The translations under genes and the position numbers were made by a program. Shown one piece after another: positions 23,484-32,142 of a stretch of 33,147 nucleotides of DNA; the first letter of the stretch is position 1; every line of letters starts with the position of its first letter. The notes beneath the pieces are model-generated. The model did no database searches, had not been told where the DNA came from, and worked only from the letters and a program-made list of their open reading frames with translations. The stretch is from contig NCBJ01000008.1 of NCBI GenBank assembly GCA_002255585.1, positions 1 to 33,147 of the forward strand, written 5' to 3'. This DNA is from Parcubacteria group bacterium 21-54-25. Its GTDB lineage: Bacteria > Patescibacteriota > Minisyncoccia > Phycocordibacterales > Phycocordibacteraceae.

Positions 23484-26400
23484 TTATTTATCCCACACGT
23501 CGGCGAATAGTTCGGCCTGCTTCAGGACGGTCTCGGTAGCGATTGCTTGCTTGTCGGGCGGATAGCCATACTGGTTGAGCGTGCGCTTCACCAGGACACG
23601 CAGACGTGCCTGTACATTCTCGCGAATAGTCCAGTCAATCGAGGTGTTCTTGCGCACCTTATCCACGAGGACACGAGCGAGGTCGCGCAACTCGTCGTCA
23701 CCGAGCACTTCGCGAGCACTCTCGTTTTCAGCGAGTGCGTCGTAGAACGCTATCTCGTCATCAGAGAGACCGAGACCCTTGCCGCGCTCGTCTTCCTGAT
23801 GGATCTGCTTGGCCAGCTCGATAAGCTCTTGGATGACCTCGGAGGCAGTGAGAAGGTTGTTCTGGTATTTCTTGATAGTCTTGTCGAGCATCTCCGAGAG
23901 CTTCTTGCCCTGGATACCGTTGCGACGTAGGCGCAGTTTTATTTCATCGTTCAAGACCTTCCGCAAAAGTTCCATCGCGAGGTTGCGGTGCTTCATTCCT
24001 TGCACCTCGGCGAGGAACTCGTCGGAGAGCACGGACAGGTCGGGCTTCTGCACACCCGCTGCGGCAAAGATGTCCACGACACCCTCAGCCACGAGTGCCT
24101 GGTCGACGATTTGGCGGATTGCCGAGCCGATGTTCTCGGTACCAAGTGCACCTTCTGGCTCAAACTTTACGAGTCGTGCCTTGATTGCCTGGAAGAACGC
24201 AATCTCGTCGCGTATCTCCATTGCAGCTTCACTCGGCACTGCGAGCGCGAACGATTGCGAGAGCGCCATCACTTCTCTGATGAATCGCTCCTTGGCACTC
24301 GTCCGTTTCTTTTCTTTGCCCGACGCACCTCCATCGTCTTGGTCTTGTGCGAGGATGTGCTCCTGAGCTTCGAGGATGATGCCGAGTTTCTCTCGCGTAT
24401 CAGCGGCGAAGTAGCGTTGATAGTCGAAGCCATGGAACATCTGCTTCACGACCTCGTACTTCTCGAGCATTATCTCGATGGCCTTATCTTGCGTGACGGT
24501 CGGGTCGCCCTTGCCGCCACTTTCTGTGTAGATGGCGAGCGCTTTTTGTAGGTCGGAAGCAAAGCCGATGTAGTCCACGATAAGGCCTCCTGGCTTGTCT
24601 TTGTAGACGCGATTGACGCGAGCGATGGCCTGCATGAGGTTATGTCCGCGCATGAGCTTGTCTATGTACATCGTGTGTAGGCACGGAACGTCGAAGCCCG
24701 TGAGCCACATGTCTCGCACGATAACGAGTTGGAGCGGATTAGCAGGGTCCTTGAAGCGCTCAGCGAGTTTGCGACGGTTCTGCTTGTTCGTGTGGTGCTG
24801 CTGGAACTCGCTCGGGTCACTCGAACTTGCTGTCATCACGACTTTGATTTTGCCCTTATCCAAATCGGGACTGTGCCACTCGGGACGGAGCGCAACGATT
24901 TCCTCGTACAGCTCCACCGCGATACGGCGGCTCATCGCGACAACCATCGCCTTGCCTGTGAAGGCCTCCTGACGCTTCTCGAAATGTTCCACGAGGTCAT
25001 GTGCAACTTCTTTGACGCGCTCACGATTGCCGACGATAGCTTCGAGCTGCGCCCATTTCGCTTCGGCCTTCTCCTTCGCAGAAAACTCGATACCCTCAGC
25101 GACTGCTTCCACGTCGTCGTCCATCTCGGCCTTCTTATCGTCGGGCAGGTGAATCTTCACCAGGCGGCTCTCGTAGTAAATAGGCACGGTAGCTTTGTCC
25201 TCCACGGCGCGCTGGATGTCGTACACATCGAGATACTTACCGAAGACGGCGAGCGTGGACTTATCGTCGCTCTCAATGGGCGTGCCCGTGAAGCCGATAA
25301 ACGAGGCGTTAGGGAGCGCATCACGCAGATACTTGGCGTTGCCGTAGCGTGTGATGGCTTCGTCATCCTTGAAGACTGTCCGCGCGGCGAAGCCGTACTG
25401 GCTGCGGTGCGCCTCGTCCGCAATGACGACGATGTTCTTGCGGTCGGACAGCTCGTCGTATGTTTCGCCCCCATCCTCGGGGAAGAACTTCTGGATGGTG
25501 GTGAAAATGATGCCGCCGCCCGCTGTCTGCAAGAGCTTCTTCAAGTGTTCGCGACTTTCGGCCTGCACTGGCTCCTGTCGCAATAGGCCGCGAGCTGCGG
25601 CAAACGTATCAAAAAGCTGGTCGTCGAGGTCATTGCGGTCGGTGAGCACCACGACCGTCGGGTTGTCGAGCGCAAGTACGACCTTGCCCGTGTAAAACAC
25701 CATCGAGAGCGACTTGCCCGACCCTTGTGTGTGCCAGACGACACCGATCTTGCGCTCGCCGTGTTCGGCGGTCGCTTTCGTGGTCGAGGTGATAGCTTTG
25801 TTCACTACGTAGTATTGGTGGTACTGCGCAATCTTCTTGATAGTCTCAACAATGGTTTGCCCCGTCTTCGCGTCTTCGCGGCGTGTCTTCTCGAAGACCG
25901 TAAAGCTGCGCATCACGTCGAGCAGCACTGCGGGTGGCAGCATCTCCTCAACGAGCACCTGCATCTGCGGAGTGGTCTTCTCCTTCTCACGTTTGCCGTC
26001 GGGCGCACGCCAGATAGCGAAGCGCTCCCACTCGGTCGTGAGTGCTCCTGCTTTGGCGTCTATGCCGTCAGACGCCACCAGGACGCTGTTGTAGACGAAT
26101 AGTTGCGGAATAGCTCGCTTGTAGTTGTCGAGCTGCATGTGCGCTTTGCGTACGGTCGCGTTTTCGTCGGTCGGGTTCTTCAACTCAATAACAACGAGCG
26201 GCAGACCATTGACGATGAGCACCACGTCAGGGCGCTTGCTAGTGTTGTCGTGGAGCACCGAGAACTGGTTGGCCACTACGAGGTCGTTACTTTGCGGATC
26301 TGCGAAGTCGATGATGCGGACGATCTCTCCGCGCTGCTCGCCGTCGGCATAGGAAGATACGCTCACACCATCGGTAAGCATCCGCTGGAACTCCTCGTTT

Positions 26401-26642
26401 GCCTCCACCAAGTGAGGGGAGGAAGCTAGTGCGAGAACTTTCTTCACGGCATCTTCTCGTGCCTCTGCGGGCACGCCTGGATTGAGGCGCTCCACCGCGT
26501 CTCGTAGGCGCATCTGCAGCACCACGTCGTGCAGGTCGCCGCGCTCGGCTTCCTGTATCTCGGGCGCTAGGTACGTGTAGCCCTGCTGCTCCAGTGCCTC
26601 TATAGCCCACTTCTCTATGTCGCTTTCGTAGATTCGGTTCAT
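23484..26642 (-). CDS. hsdR: Type I restriction enzyme, motor/nuclease subunit HsdR
   Basis: 1052 residues. HsdR translocates DNA with ATP and cuts it when the site is unmethylated. The N-terminal PD-(D/E)xK nuclease is visible as RPDVVL (Asp139) and VIELKNP (Glu153, Lys155). The superfamily 2 helicase motor follows with Walker A HTQGSGKS (Lys310), DEAH box VVIADEAH (409-412), motif [10 protein letters not shown] (450-456) and, further on, the motif VI region [12 protein letters not shown]. The C terminus is helical, for binding the methylase core. All key residues are present, so it should be active. It starts 2 bp after the HEPN-like gene's stop, in one operon with hsdM and hsdS. Confidence 0.95.
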   Translation of the reverse strand: MNRIYESDIEKWAIEALEQQGYTYLAPEIQEAERGDLHDVVLQMRLRDAVERLNPGVPAEAREDAVKKVLALASSPHLVEANEEFQRMLTDGVSVSSYADGEQRGEIVRIIDFADPQSNDLVVANQFSVLHDNTSKRPDVVLIVNGLPLVVIELKNPTDENATVRKAHMQLDNYKRAIPQLFVYNSVLVASDGIDAKAGALTTEWERFAIWRAPDGKREKEKTTPQMQVLVEEMLPPAVLLDVMRSFTVFEKTRREDAKTGQTIVETIKKIAQYHQYYVVNKAITSTTKATAEHGERKIGVVWHTQGSGKSLSMVFYTGKVVLALDNPTVVVLTDRNDLDDQLFDTFAAARGLLRQEPVQAESREHLKKLLQTAGGGIIFTTIQKFFPEDGGETYDELSDRKNIVVIADEAHRSQYGFAARTVFKDDEAITRYGNAKYLRDALPNASFIGFTGTPIESDDKSTLAVFGKYLDVYDIQRAVEDKATVPIYYESRLVKIHLPDDKKAEMDDDVEAVAEGIEFSAKEKAEAKWAQLEAIVGNRERVKEVAHDLVEHFEKRQEAFTGKAMVVAMSRRIAVELYEEIVALRPEWHSPDLDKGKIKVVMTASSSDPSEFQQHHTNKQNRRKLAERFKDPANPLQLVIVRDMWLTGFDVPCLHTMYIDKLMRGHNLMQAIARVNRVYKDKPGGLIVDYIGFASDLQKALAIYTESGGKGDPTVTQDKAIEIMLEKYEVVKQMFHGFDYQRYFAADTREKLGIILEAQEHILAQDQDDGGASGKEKKRTSAKERFIREVMALSQSFALAVPSEAAMEIRDEIAFFQAIKARLVKFEPEGALGTENIGSAIRQIVDQALVAEGVVDIFAAAGVQKPDLSVLSDEFLAEVQGMKHRNLAMELLRKVLNDEIKLRLRRNGIQGKKLSEMLDKTIKKYQNNLLTASEVIQELIELAKQIHQEDERGKGLGLSDDEIAFYDALAENESAREVLGDDELRDLARVLVDKVRKNTSIDWTIRENVQARLRVLVKRTLNQYGYPPDKQAIATETVLKQAELFADVWDK

Positions 26643-26644
26643 AC

Positions 26645-27451
26645 CTAAAATAGTGTCTTTGATACTTTTCTTACGCCAGTAACCAAATCCTCCACCTCTT
26701 GTTCTTTCGGTTCTCTGCCTGTTTTGTGGTCGCAGATGTTACGGATGTCAGCGAGGAACTGCACATTCCTCCACACTGGCACATCTATCACATTGGCGTT
26801 CTTTAGAGCGTCGTTATAGTCCGCGATGGTGGGCCTCTTTTTTTTGATGGAAATACTGTGTGTCGAACACACTTCACGTAAGTGTGACTCTAGAACAACA
26901 CCAGCTAAAGCACCAGCCGCACGGAGAAACCCTTTTTTCTTCAACTCATCCGAGGCGTCCAACTCATCATCAAACAAGTCAGCTTGCAGGAGTGCGCGAA
27001 TGTCAAAAAGCGAGCCATCAAAGGTCTTTTGCAGAGTTTCAATTATTTTCACTTGCTGTCGGAACTTTGGAATGGCTGCATCCGCCCCGACCACCTTCTC
27101 TCCAGAGTAGCTGTGAGTTAGGTTCAATCCGTTTAGACAGTCCTGGATGGTGTAGTTCTCGTAGTTTATGTCGTTTTTCTTGCGAGTTTTCTCTGGACGA
27201 TAGTACGCAACAAAGTCGTCAACTCGCGAAGGTAGAATCTGTCGCAATACTTCCAATGCCTCTGAATACCATGTCTGGTATTCTTCGCTGAAGTGTCCAA
27301 CTGCCTTTTTTGTATTAGTGATGGCCGCCTTGTCCAGACCCGACTGTGCCAGCTCTTCCTCGTCGAGATAGTCGATTATCATTCGGTAATAAAGGACATG
27401 ACCTTTGTCGACTAGCTTTTTGATGTCTGCTTTGTATTTTTCGTTTTTCAT
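26645..27451 (-). CDS. HEPN-like protein embedded in the hsd operon
   Basis: 268 residues. The N-terminal two thirds are helical, with no recognised enzyme motif ([29 protein letters not shown]). The C-terminal part, from about residue 175, has [18 protein letters not shown] and then [17 protein letters not shown] followed by a long helix. RNICDH fits the HEPN RNase consensus (RNxxxH, that is R-x4-6-H), and the helix-plus-motif layout also recalls DUF4145-like HEPN proteins. HEPN proteins of this sort cut RNA in toxin-antitoxin, abortive-infection and CRISPR systems. The ATG overlaps the hsdS stop (ATGA, 27448-27451) and the stop is 2 bp from hsdR, so expression is tightly coupled to the restriction enzyme. 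RNase activity is inferred. Confidence 0.75.
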   Translation of the reverse strand: MKNEKYKADIKKLVDKGHVLYYRMIIDYLDEEELAQSGLDKAAITNTKKAVGHFSEEYQTWYSEALEVLRQILPSRVDDFVAYYRPEKTRKKNDINYENYTIQDCLNGLNLTHSYSGEKVVGADAAIPKFRQQVKIIETLQKTFDGSLFDIRALLQADLFDDELDASDELKKKGFLRAAGALAGVVLESHLREVCSTHSISIKKKRPTIADYNDALKNANVIDVPVWRNVQFLADIRNICDHKTGREPKEQEVEDLVTGVRKVSKTLF

Positions 27452-28632
27452 ACCCGTATTTCGCCACTCATCAGTTGTGGCAGGAGAGCGTCACGCAAGC
27501 TCGGCAGAAGGCCTAGCTGGGAGTTGTTCGCGATGACTTTGTTGAAGATGGGTGCTAGGAGTGCGTCGGCGTCTGATAGCGTCTTTTCGTCTGGAACCAC
27601 AACTTCGGCTTGGTCGAGATGATGGCGCTGGATGTGCCCCATTGTCGTTGCTTTATTCGCAGCTATCGTGCGGAAGTCGGGCAGATGATGCAGTAGCCAC
27701 AAGTAAACGAACCATTGTGGGTACTTGTCTGACGAAACCTTGAACAGATGCTGGTTCAACGCTCCCTTTCCGTAACGCCAGAGCACCACCTCCAAGCTAC
27801 CCGACCAAGAGAAAAGAAGGTCGCCATCTTCGATGATGTATTGCGCAGGGACTCCAGCATTGACCTTATCTGTCGCTTCAGTGATACCTGCCTTCAACTC
27901 GCGTATCTTTATTGCTGGGAGCGATGGCTCTCCGTCGATGGCGGGATACTTCTGTAAAGCGATACCGTTCAGAAAGTCGGCAATGTCAGTCAGCCCAGCC
28001 ATTTGCCATCCATCTGGCAGAGAGCCGTCGGCCGTCGGCTTCACGAACCACTCGTTGAAAATCGCCTGGGCGATCTGCTCCAGCGTCTCGTTCTGTTTCC
28101 GCAGCAGCTCGATTTTGTCATCCAAGCTGGAGAGCACGGCCGCGATGGAGCGTTGCTCCTCCAACGACGGCAGAGGTATCTCAAGGCCTGACAGCTGCTG
28201 AAGATTTATGTTCGCCTGTACAGATTGCGCGACGATGGAGTTGGTGAACCTGACGACCTTCTTATCCTGAAGCAGAAAGGCAAGAAAGCGCGGGGAGACC
28301 TTCCCAACGTCAGGTCTTACAATCGCCACCGCCTGATTTGTATTAGCTGGTAGAACATCGTTGTTTACGAGCGCAGAGCGTCCTATGGCTCCAGCGATTG
28401 AAAAAAGGATGTCGTCTTTTTCAAGCACGGAACGCGAGAGTGCTTGGTGAGTTTCGTTAGTTATGTGTGCGAACTTTTGCGGGAGCAGTCTGCCATCGTC
28501 AGTAATGGATTCGACTTTTACAAAGTTGACTCCCTCGGGCACAAACTCGTATCCGAGCGTCGTCGGTGTCGTACCTTTCGTAATCTTGGTCGAGACGTCA
28601 CCAAGCGTCGCTTCTTCCCATTCGGCTGCCAT
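27448..28632 (-). CDS. hsdS: Type I restriction-modification specificity subunit HsdS
   Basis: About 394 residues. There are two target recognition domains. The first runs from EWEEATLGDVSTKITKGTTP to about 150 and the second from DGWQMAGLTDIADFLNG to about 345. Each is followed by a helical conserved region: LPSLEEQRSIAAVLSSLDDKI with ETLEQIAQAIFNEWFV, and the final [20 protein letters not shown]. Two half-sites give a bipartite recognition sequence that cannot be read here. ATG 28632 is chosen because family members start close to an EWxxxxLGD segment; ATG 28644 would add four residues and overlap the KAP gene by 11 bp. Confidence 0.93.
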   Translation of the reverse strand: MAAEWEEATLGDVSTKITKGTTPTTLGYEFVPEGVNFVKVESITDDGRLLPQKFAHITNETHQALSRSVLEKDDILFSIAGAIGRSALVNNDVLPANTNQAVAIVRPDVGKVSPRFLAFLLQDKKVVRFTNSIVAQSVQANINLQQLSGLEIPLPSLEEQRSIAAVLSSLDDKIELLRKQNETLEQIAQAIFNEWFVKPTADGSLPDGWQMAGLTDIADFLNGIALQKYPAIDGEPSLPAIKIRELKAGITEATDKVNAGVPAQYIIEDGDLLFSWSGSLEVVLWRYGKGALNQHLFKVSSDKYPQWFVYLWLLHHLPDFRTIAANKATTMGHIQRHHLDQAEVVVPDEKTLSDADALLAPIFNKVIANNSQLGLLPSLRDALLPQLMSGEIRV

Positions 28633-28633
28633 G

Positions 28634-30109
28634 TTAGCGATCATAATCTCGATGGTTATCTTTTATGTATTTGCCTGTACGGACGTACTCAATAAGAGCA
28701 TCATAAAAGAAGCGCGCTCGATGCGCTGGAGAGCCCTCTATTGAAAAACCGCGAGCGTTCAGGTCAGCGGGTGTTTTGAAGGGATACTTGCCCCACATGA
28801 CTGTCTGGTCTCCCTTCAAGTTTCCATTCGTTATCAGGTCTTTCATCATTGCACCGATGTACGCTTCATACGGAGTCCGTGTGCGCTCCTCATCGTCCTG
28901 GATGCTGGCGCGTATGGCCTCAAGTTGTTTTACGAATGCGCCAGGTGCACCGCCAAAAATAGCCACCAACACTTGGATACCTACGTCGACAAGATGATGG
29001 AAGCTGTCCCTAAACGGGTCGTTCGAATAGACCCCTTTTTGAAGTTCTTGGAAGAGATGGTTCAACGGCCTATACAGTTGACGTAGATTTAGTTTATTTA
29101 TAGCGAGTGAGCGAGTGAGCACTTCGCTCAACAAAAGTTTTATGTAGCCATTATCGCCTATAGCATCCTTGATGCTTGGTTCTGCATACATGACTTGCTT
29201 CACAAGCTCCGAGACACGCTCCGCAATGTGCTTGGTGCCGAGGTGGTACGGACGGATAGTAAAGAACTTATCGAAGTATCCCGCGAAATCCGTATCAGCT
29301 CCGTACTTGTGATGGAAGATGTTCTTGATGTTGTCCACGTCTCCAACGATAACTACATGGTCGAAACCGAACTTGTTCTCGTCATCATCGTTCATGTGCA
29401 CTGACATCACGTTCAAAATGCGGAAGATGTGCTCTGGGTCAACACGATCAAAATCATCCAGGACGAGAACGCCGCGCTTTTCAGTGCCTTTGAGCTCCGC
29501 GATTTTTCCTCGCAGAAGGTGGCCGATGTAGTCGGTGGCAACTGGGTCGCCCTCGGCCTCTATCTTTGCCAGGAAGGTTTCAACAGCTCCCTTATCTCCC
29601 GAAAGGTATTCTTTCTTGAAAGCTTGAAACTCTTTATCGAGTTCGAGCAGGTCGTTCAACGGCCGACCGAGTTTGCTAATGGCCTGAATGAACGGGTCTG
29701 GCGAAAGTGAGAGAACATCGCCAGTAGCAGATACGGAAGATTGCAGAAATCCGCGGAAAAGGTCGCGGTCTTTTGCAAAAGCGCCGAACAGCTTGAGCCA
29801 GCCAGATGCACCTTTGGCGTCGTTTGTTGTAAACGCGTCAGGATACTTTTTCAGTAACTCAACGAGGACGTCGTACTTGAGAAGTTCAACTATGTTTTCA
29901 GTGCTCGCAAGCTGATACCGAATCGGAAAGAGGTGGTACACATCATACTTATCGCCATTATCGGCAAAGAACTGTTGCAGGAAGTAGGTTTTGCCAATCC
30001 CAAAACGACCAGAGAAGAAGATGCGTTTATTATCTGGGGCCGCGAGAAACCGCTCGAAATCTGCCTTCGGCGCATCAATCGGTATCTGATTTTCTTCCGT
30101 CGTAGCCAT
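28634..30109 (-). CDS. KAP-type P-loop NTPase in the hsd operon
   Basis: 491 residues. Walker A is FSGRFGIGKT (Gly34 to Thr41). Walker B is GVLVLDDFDRVDP (Asp218, Asp219), with a following arginine as in KAP and other STAND-like NTPases. HVVIVGDVDNI and YFDKFFTIRPYHL match the sensor region of KAP P-loop proteins. Unlike many KAP members, no transmembrane insert is seen between Walker A and B, so it should be soluble. The C-terminal 190 residues are helical without known motifs and may be an effector or sensor domain. It lies 3 bp after hsdM and abuts hsdS, so it belongs to the restriction operon. KAP-like ATPases linked to restriction loci are known; its role here is not established. Confidence 0.82.
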   Translation of the reverse strand: MATTEENQIPIDAPKADFERFLAAPDNKRIFFSGRFGIGKTYFLQQFFADNGDKYDVYHLFPIRYQLASTENIVELLKYDVLVELLKKYPDAFTTNDAKGASGWLKLFGAFAKDRDLFRGFLQSSVSATGDVLSLSPDPFIQAISKLGRPLNDLLELDKEFQAFKKEYLSGDKGAVETFLAKIEAEGDPVATDYIGHLLRGKIAELKGTEKRGVLVLDDFDRVDPEHIFRILNVMSVHMNDDDENKFGFDHVVIVGDVDNIKNIFHHKYGADTDFAGYFDKFFTIRPYHLGTKHIAERVSELVKQVMYAEPSIKDAIGDNGYIKLLLSEVLTRSLAINKLNLRQLYRPLNHLFQELQKGVYSNDPFRDSFHHLVDVGIQVLVAIFGGAPGAFVKQLEAIRASIQDDEERTRTPYEAYIGAMMKDLITNGNLKGDQTVMWGKYPFKTPADLNARGFSIEGSPAHRARFFYDALIEYVRTGKYIKDNHRDYDR

Positions 30110-30112
30110 GTT

Positions 30113-31675
30113 TTATAAGTCGAACCCAACCTTCTTCAACTGCTTCGCAATCTCGGCGTTGAGCTGCTCCTCCTCGGCCATCTGCGACTTCAGTGTCGAG
30201 GTGAGGCGCTTCATCTTTTCATCAAACGGCTCGCCATCGTCGGCGACGGCAGCCGCACCGACATAGCGGCCAGGAGTGAGGACGTATTTGTGCTTTTGGA
30301 TTTCGGGGAGCGCGGCCGACCTACAGAAGCCCTTCACGTCCTCGTACTTGCCGTCTTTGCTGCGCCATTCGTGATACGTTTGAGCTATTTTCTGCACGTC
30401 TTCGTCGGTGAACTCGCGGTGTGTGCGGTCGACGAGGTGTCCCATTTCCGAAGCGTCGATAAAAAGCACCTCGCCCGTGCGCTTACGGTCACCGTTGCCG
30501 AGGCGCTTGCGCGAGATGAACCAGAGGCACGCGGGGATACCTGTGTTATAGAAAAGCTGCTTGGGGAGCGCGACGATACAATCCACAAGGTCGGCATCCA
30601 CGATGTTCTGGCGGATTTCTCCCTCGCCGCTTTGATTGGACGAGAGCGAGCCGTTTGCGAGTACCATCGCCATCACGCCCTTCGGCGCGAGGTGATAAAT
30701 CATGTGCTGCATCCATCCGAAGTTGGCGTTGCCCGACGGCGGCATGCCGTACTGCCAGCGCGGGTCGTTCTTCACGATGTCCCAGCCCCAGTCATCCTGA
30801 TTGAACGGCGGATTGGCGAGGATGTAGTCGGCCTTTAGGTCGGGGTGTGCGTCTTTGAGGAATGAGCCTTCGTTGTTCCACTCGACCTGCGAGCCGTCGA
30901 TGCCGCGAATGGCGAGGTTCATCCGCGCGAGGCGGTAGGTGGTGTGGTTGCTCTCTTGGCCGAAGACGGAGATGTCGTCGATGCGGCCGCGGTGCGAGAG
31001 CACGAACTTCTCGCTCATCACGAACATGCCGCCCGATCCGCACGCAGGGTCGTACACACGACCTTTGTGCGGCTCAATCATGTCGACCATCAGCTCGACG
31101 ATAGAGCGGGGCGTGTAGAACTGGCCGCCTTTCTTGCCCTCGGCGGACGCGAACTGTCCGAGAAAGTATTCATAAACACGACCGAGGATGTCCTTCGACT
31201 TCGCCGCCTCGTCACCGAGCGCGATGTTACTAATGAGGTCGATAAGTGCACCGAGTGCGAGCTTGTCGATGTTCGGCGATGCAAAAACCTTCGGGAGGAT
31301 ACTCTTGAGTGTCGGGTTGTGCTTCTCGATGGCATCCATCGCAGCATCGAGGTCTTTACCGATAGATGGTTGCTTCGCGCGAGAGTGGAGGTGCGTCCAT
31401 CGCGCTTCCTGCGGTACCCAGAAGACATTCTCGGCGCGGTACTCATCAGGGTCTTCGGGGTCGGCTCCTGCGTAGTCCGCCTTACCCGACGAGAGCTTCT
31501 CGTGCATCACCTCGAAGCTATCGGAGATGTATTTCAAAAAAATAAGACCGAGGACAATGTGCTTGTACTCGGCTGCGTCAATGTTTTTGCGAAGTTTGTC
31601 AGCGGCAGAAAAGAGCTGGCCTTCTAGGCGAGCGTTTTGGCCGTTCTTTTCCGTGGAGTCATTCTTCATTTTCAT
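30113..31675 (-). CDS. hsdM: Type I restriction-modification DNA methyltransferase HsdM
   Basis: About 520 residues. HsdM methylates adenine N6 in the recognition site using S-adenosylmethionine. The N-terminal helical domain has [30 protein letters not shown], the family signature. The SAM motif I is [10 protein letters not shown] and the catalytic motif IV is [21 protein letters not shown] is also diagnostic. The frame could begin at GTG 31699, but ATG 31675 (or 31669) is preferred: a TAGAGT -10-like element (31690-31695, minus) lies 14 nt before it, and the core family start follows soon after. First gene of the restriction operon, divergent from a small acidic gene. Confidence 0.94.
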   Translation of the reverse strand: MKMKNDSTEKNGQNARLEGQLFSAADKLRKNIDAAEYKHIVLGLIFLKYISDSFEVMHEKLSSGKADYAGADPEDPDEYRAENVFWVPQEARWTHLHSRAKQPSIGKDLDAAMDAIEKHNPTLKSILPKVFASPNIDKLALGALIDLISNIALGDEAAKSKDILGRVYEYFLGQFASAEGKKGGQFYTPRSIVELMVDMIEPHKGRVYDPACGSGGMFVMSEKFVLSHRGRIDDISVFGQESNHTTYRLARMNLAIRGIDGSQVEWNNEGSFLKDAHPDLKADYILANPPFNQDDWGWDIVKNDPRWQYGMPPSGNANFGWMQHMIYHLAPKGVMAMVLANGSLSSNQSGEGEIRQNIVDADLVDCIVALPKQLFYNTGIPACLWFISRKRLGNGDRKRTGEVLFIDASEMGHLVDRTHREFTDEDVQKIAQTYHEWRSKDGKYEDVKGFCRSAALPEIQKHKYVLTPGRYVGAAAVADDGEPFDEKMKRLTSTLKSQMAEEEQLNAEIAKQLKKVGFDL

Positions 31676-31730
31676 CTCATTTTGAGAAAACTCTACCACA
31701 TTTCGTCACTTTTTTCGAGTGTTTTTGAGG

Positions 31731-31736
31731 TATTAT
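31731..31736 (+). promoter_or_regulatory. Putative -10 element for the acidic miniprotein
   Basis: TATTAT ends 6 nt before ATG 31743, predicting a leaderless mRNA. It lies in the 67-bp gap between the divergent starts of hsdM (31675) and this gene, near the likely hsdM -10 (31690-31695, minus). Confidence 0.4.
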
Positions 31737-31742
31737 TTCGCT

Positions 31743-31907
31743 ATGGACGACACGCTTGATGAAGACGATGACCTACCCGAAGATGAGGAGGTGCGTCAGT
31801 TGATGGAAGACCATGACATCGATGCGGACACTGCCGAAAAAGCACAGGAACTTATCGACGAAGGACTCGACGAGGACGACGCCGTAGAGTTGGCGGACGA
31901 GCTCTAG
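31743..31907 (+). CDS. Highly acidic 54-residue protein divergent from hsdM
   Basis: 54 residues from ATG 31743, of which 16 are Asp and 11 are Glu, with only one Lys, one Arg and one His. The N-terminal 16 residues are almost all acidic (MDDTLDEDDDLPEDEE). The remainder looks like two to three short helices with a repeated theme, DIDADTAEKAQELIDEG then LDEDDAVELADEL. No Cys and no membrane segment. I do not recognise a family. It is transcribed away from hsdM with 67 bp between the start codons. The charge would suit a DNA mimic or a partner of a basic protein; that function is speculative, and small acidic proteins also occur in these genomes without such a role. Confidence 0.65.
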   Translation: MDDTLDEDDDLPEDEEVRQLMEDHDIDADTAEKAQELIDEGLDEDDAVELADEL

Positions 31908-31918
31908 TTGATGTTGAC

Positions 31919-31953
31919 CTGACCCCCGTTTGTCGGACCACTCTCTAGACGAT
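31919..31953 (+). mobile_element. Solo insertion-sequence end (35 bp), left copy
   Basis: The 35 bp beginning CTGACCCCCGTTTGTCGGAC is identical to 33053-33087, in the same orientation. The right copy extends outward to TGTACTGACC, which has the look of IS3/IS150-type terminal inverted repeats. Identity stops exactly at 31953. Directly inside that boundary is a tRNA-Arg half instead of transposase sequence, so this is a remnant end, not a complete element. Confidence 0.65.
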
Positions 31954-31991
31954 ATAGAAGCGACCTGCTCGATCCATTGAGCTACGAGGAG
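31954..31991 (-). pseudogene. 5' half of a tRNA-Arg (TCT) gene, truncated
   Basis: Read on the minus strand from 31991: 7-nt acceptor CTCCTCG, TA, D stem GCTC, loop AATGGATC, D stem GAGC, A, then the 5' anticodon strand GGTCG and loop CTTCTAT with anticodon TCT. This is 38 nt in standard tRNA spacing. It ends after loop position 38, exactly where the 35-bp IS-end repeat begins. The expected 3' half (CGACC, T arm and CGAGGAG) is not found on either side. Whether an intact copy exists elsewhere cannot be seen here. Confidence 0.6.
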
Positions 31992-32029
31992 GATAAGCAG
32001 GTTTAGAGTTTTTATCCCCTAGCCTCTCA

Positions 32030-32058
32030 TTGACACCGCGCGTGCATGCGCGTAAGGT
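32030..32058 (+). promoter_or_regulatory. Putative promoter upstream of a short hairpin transcript
   Basis: TTGACA (32030-32035), 17-bp spacer, TAAGGT (32053-32058; a weak -10). The predicted start near 32065 is directly followed by a strong hairpin with a T run at 32071-32104, so the transcript would be very short unless read through into the NYN gene at 32143. Confidence 0.45.
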
Positions 32059-32070
32059 ATCTACATACCC

Positions 32071-32104
32071 GCTCCGGCTGGCCGAAAGGCTCGCCGGAGT
32101 TTTC
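32071..32104 (+). terminator. GNRA-capped hairpin terminator or attenuator
   Basis: Outer stem GCTCCGGC / GCCGGAGT (32071-32078 with 32093-32100), a small internal loop, then inner stem GCC-GAAA-GGC (32081-32090), followed by TTTTCGTT. It may end the acidic-gene transcript or act as an attenuator for the next gene. Confidence 0.65.
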
Positions 32105-32129
32105 GTTATACCGCCGCCTCATTCCCTGA

Positions 32130-32135
32130 TAGAAT
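32130..32135 (+). promoter_or_regulatory. Putative extended -10 for the NYN gene
   Basis: TGA-TAGAAT, with the hexamer ending 7 nt before ATG 32143; it predicts a leaderless mRNA independent of the upstream hairpin. Confidence 0.4.
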
Positions 32136-32142
32136 ATATGGA

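Noticed and set aside
24729-25586. Long plus-strand open frame (285 codons) opposite hsdR
   Set aside because: It lies wholly antisense to conserved HsdR motor motifs, and its translation has no recognisable domain; it is a shadow of a GC-rich coding strand.
26645-30109. Direct identification of the extra hsd genes as PrrC or RloC
   Set aside because: PrrC and RloC carry ABC-type NTPase and nuclease in one chain with different motifs; here the NTPase is KAP-like and separate from the HEPN-like protein, so only an analogy is justified.
30944-31627. Plus-strand open frame of 227 codons opposite hsdM
   Set aside because: Antisense to the conserved methyltransferase motifs; no Shine-Dalgarno or family signature, and composition reflects the complementary strand.
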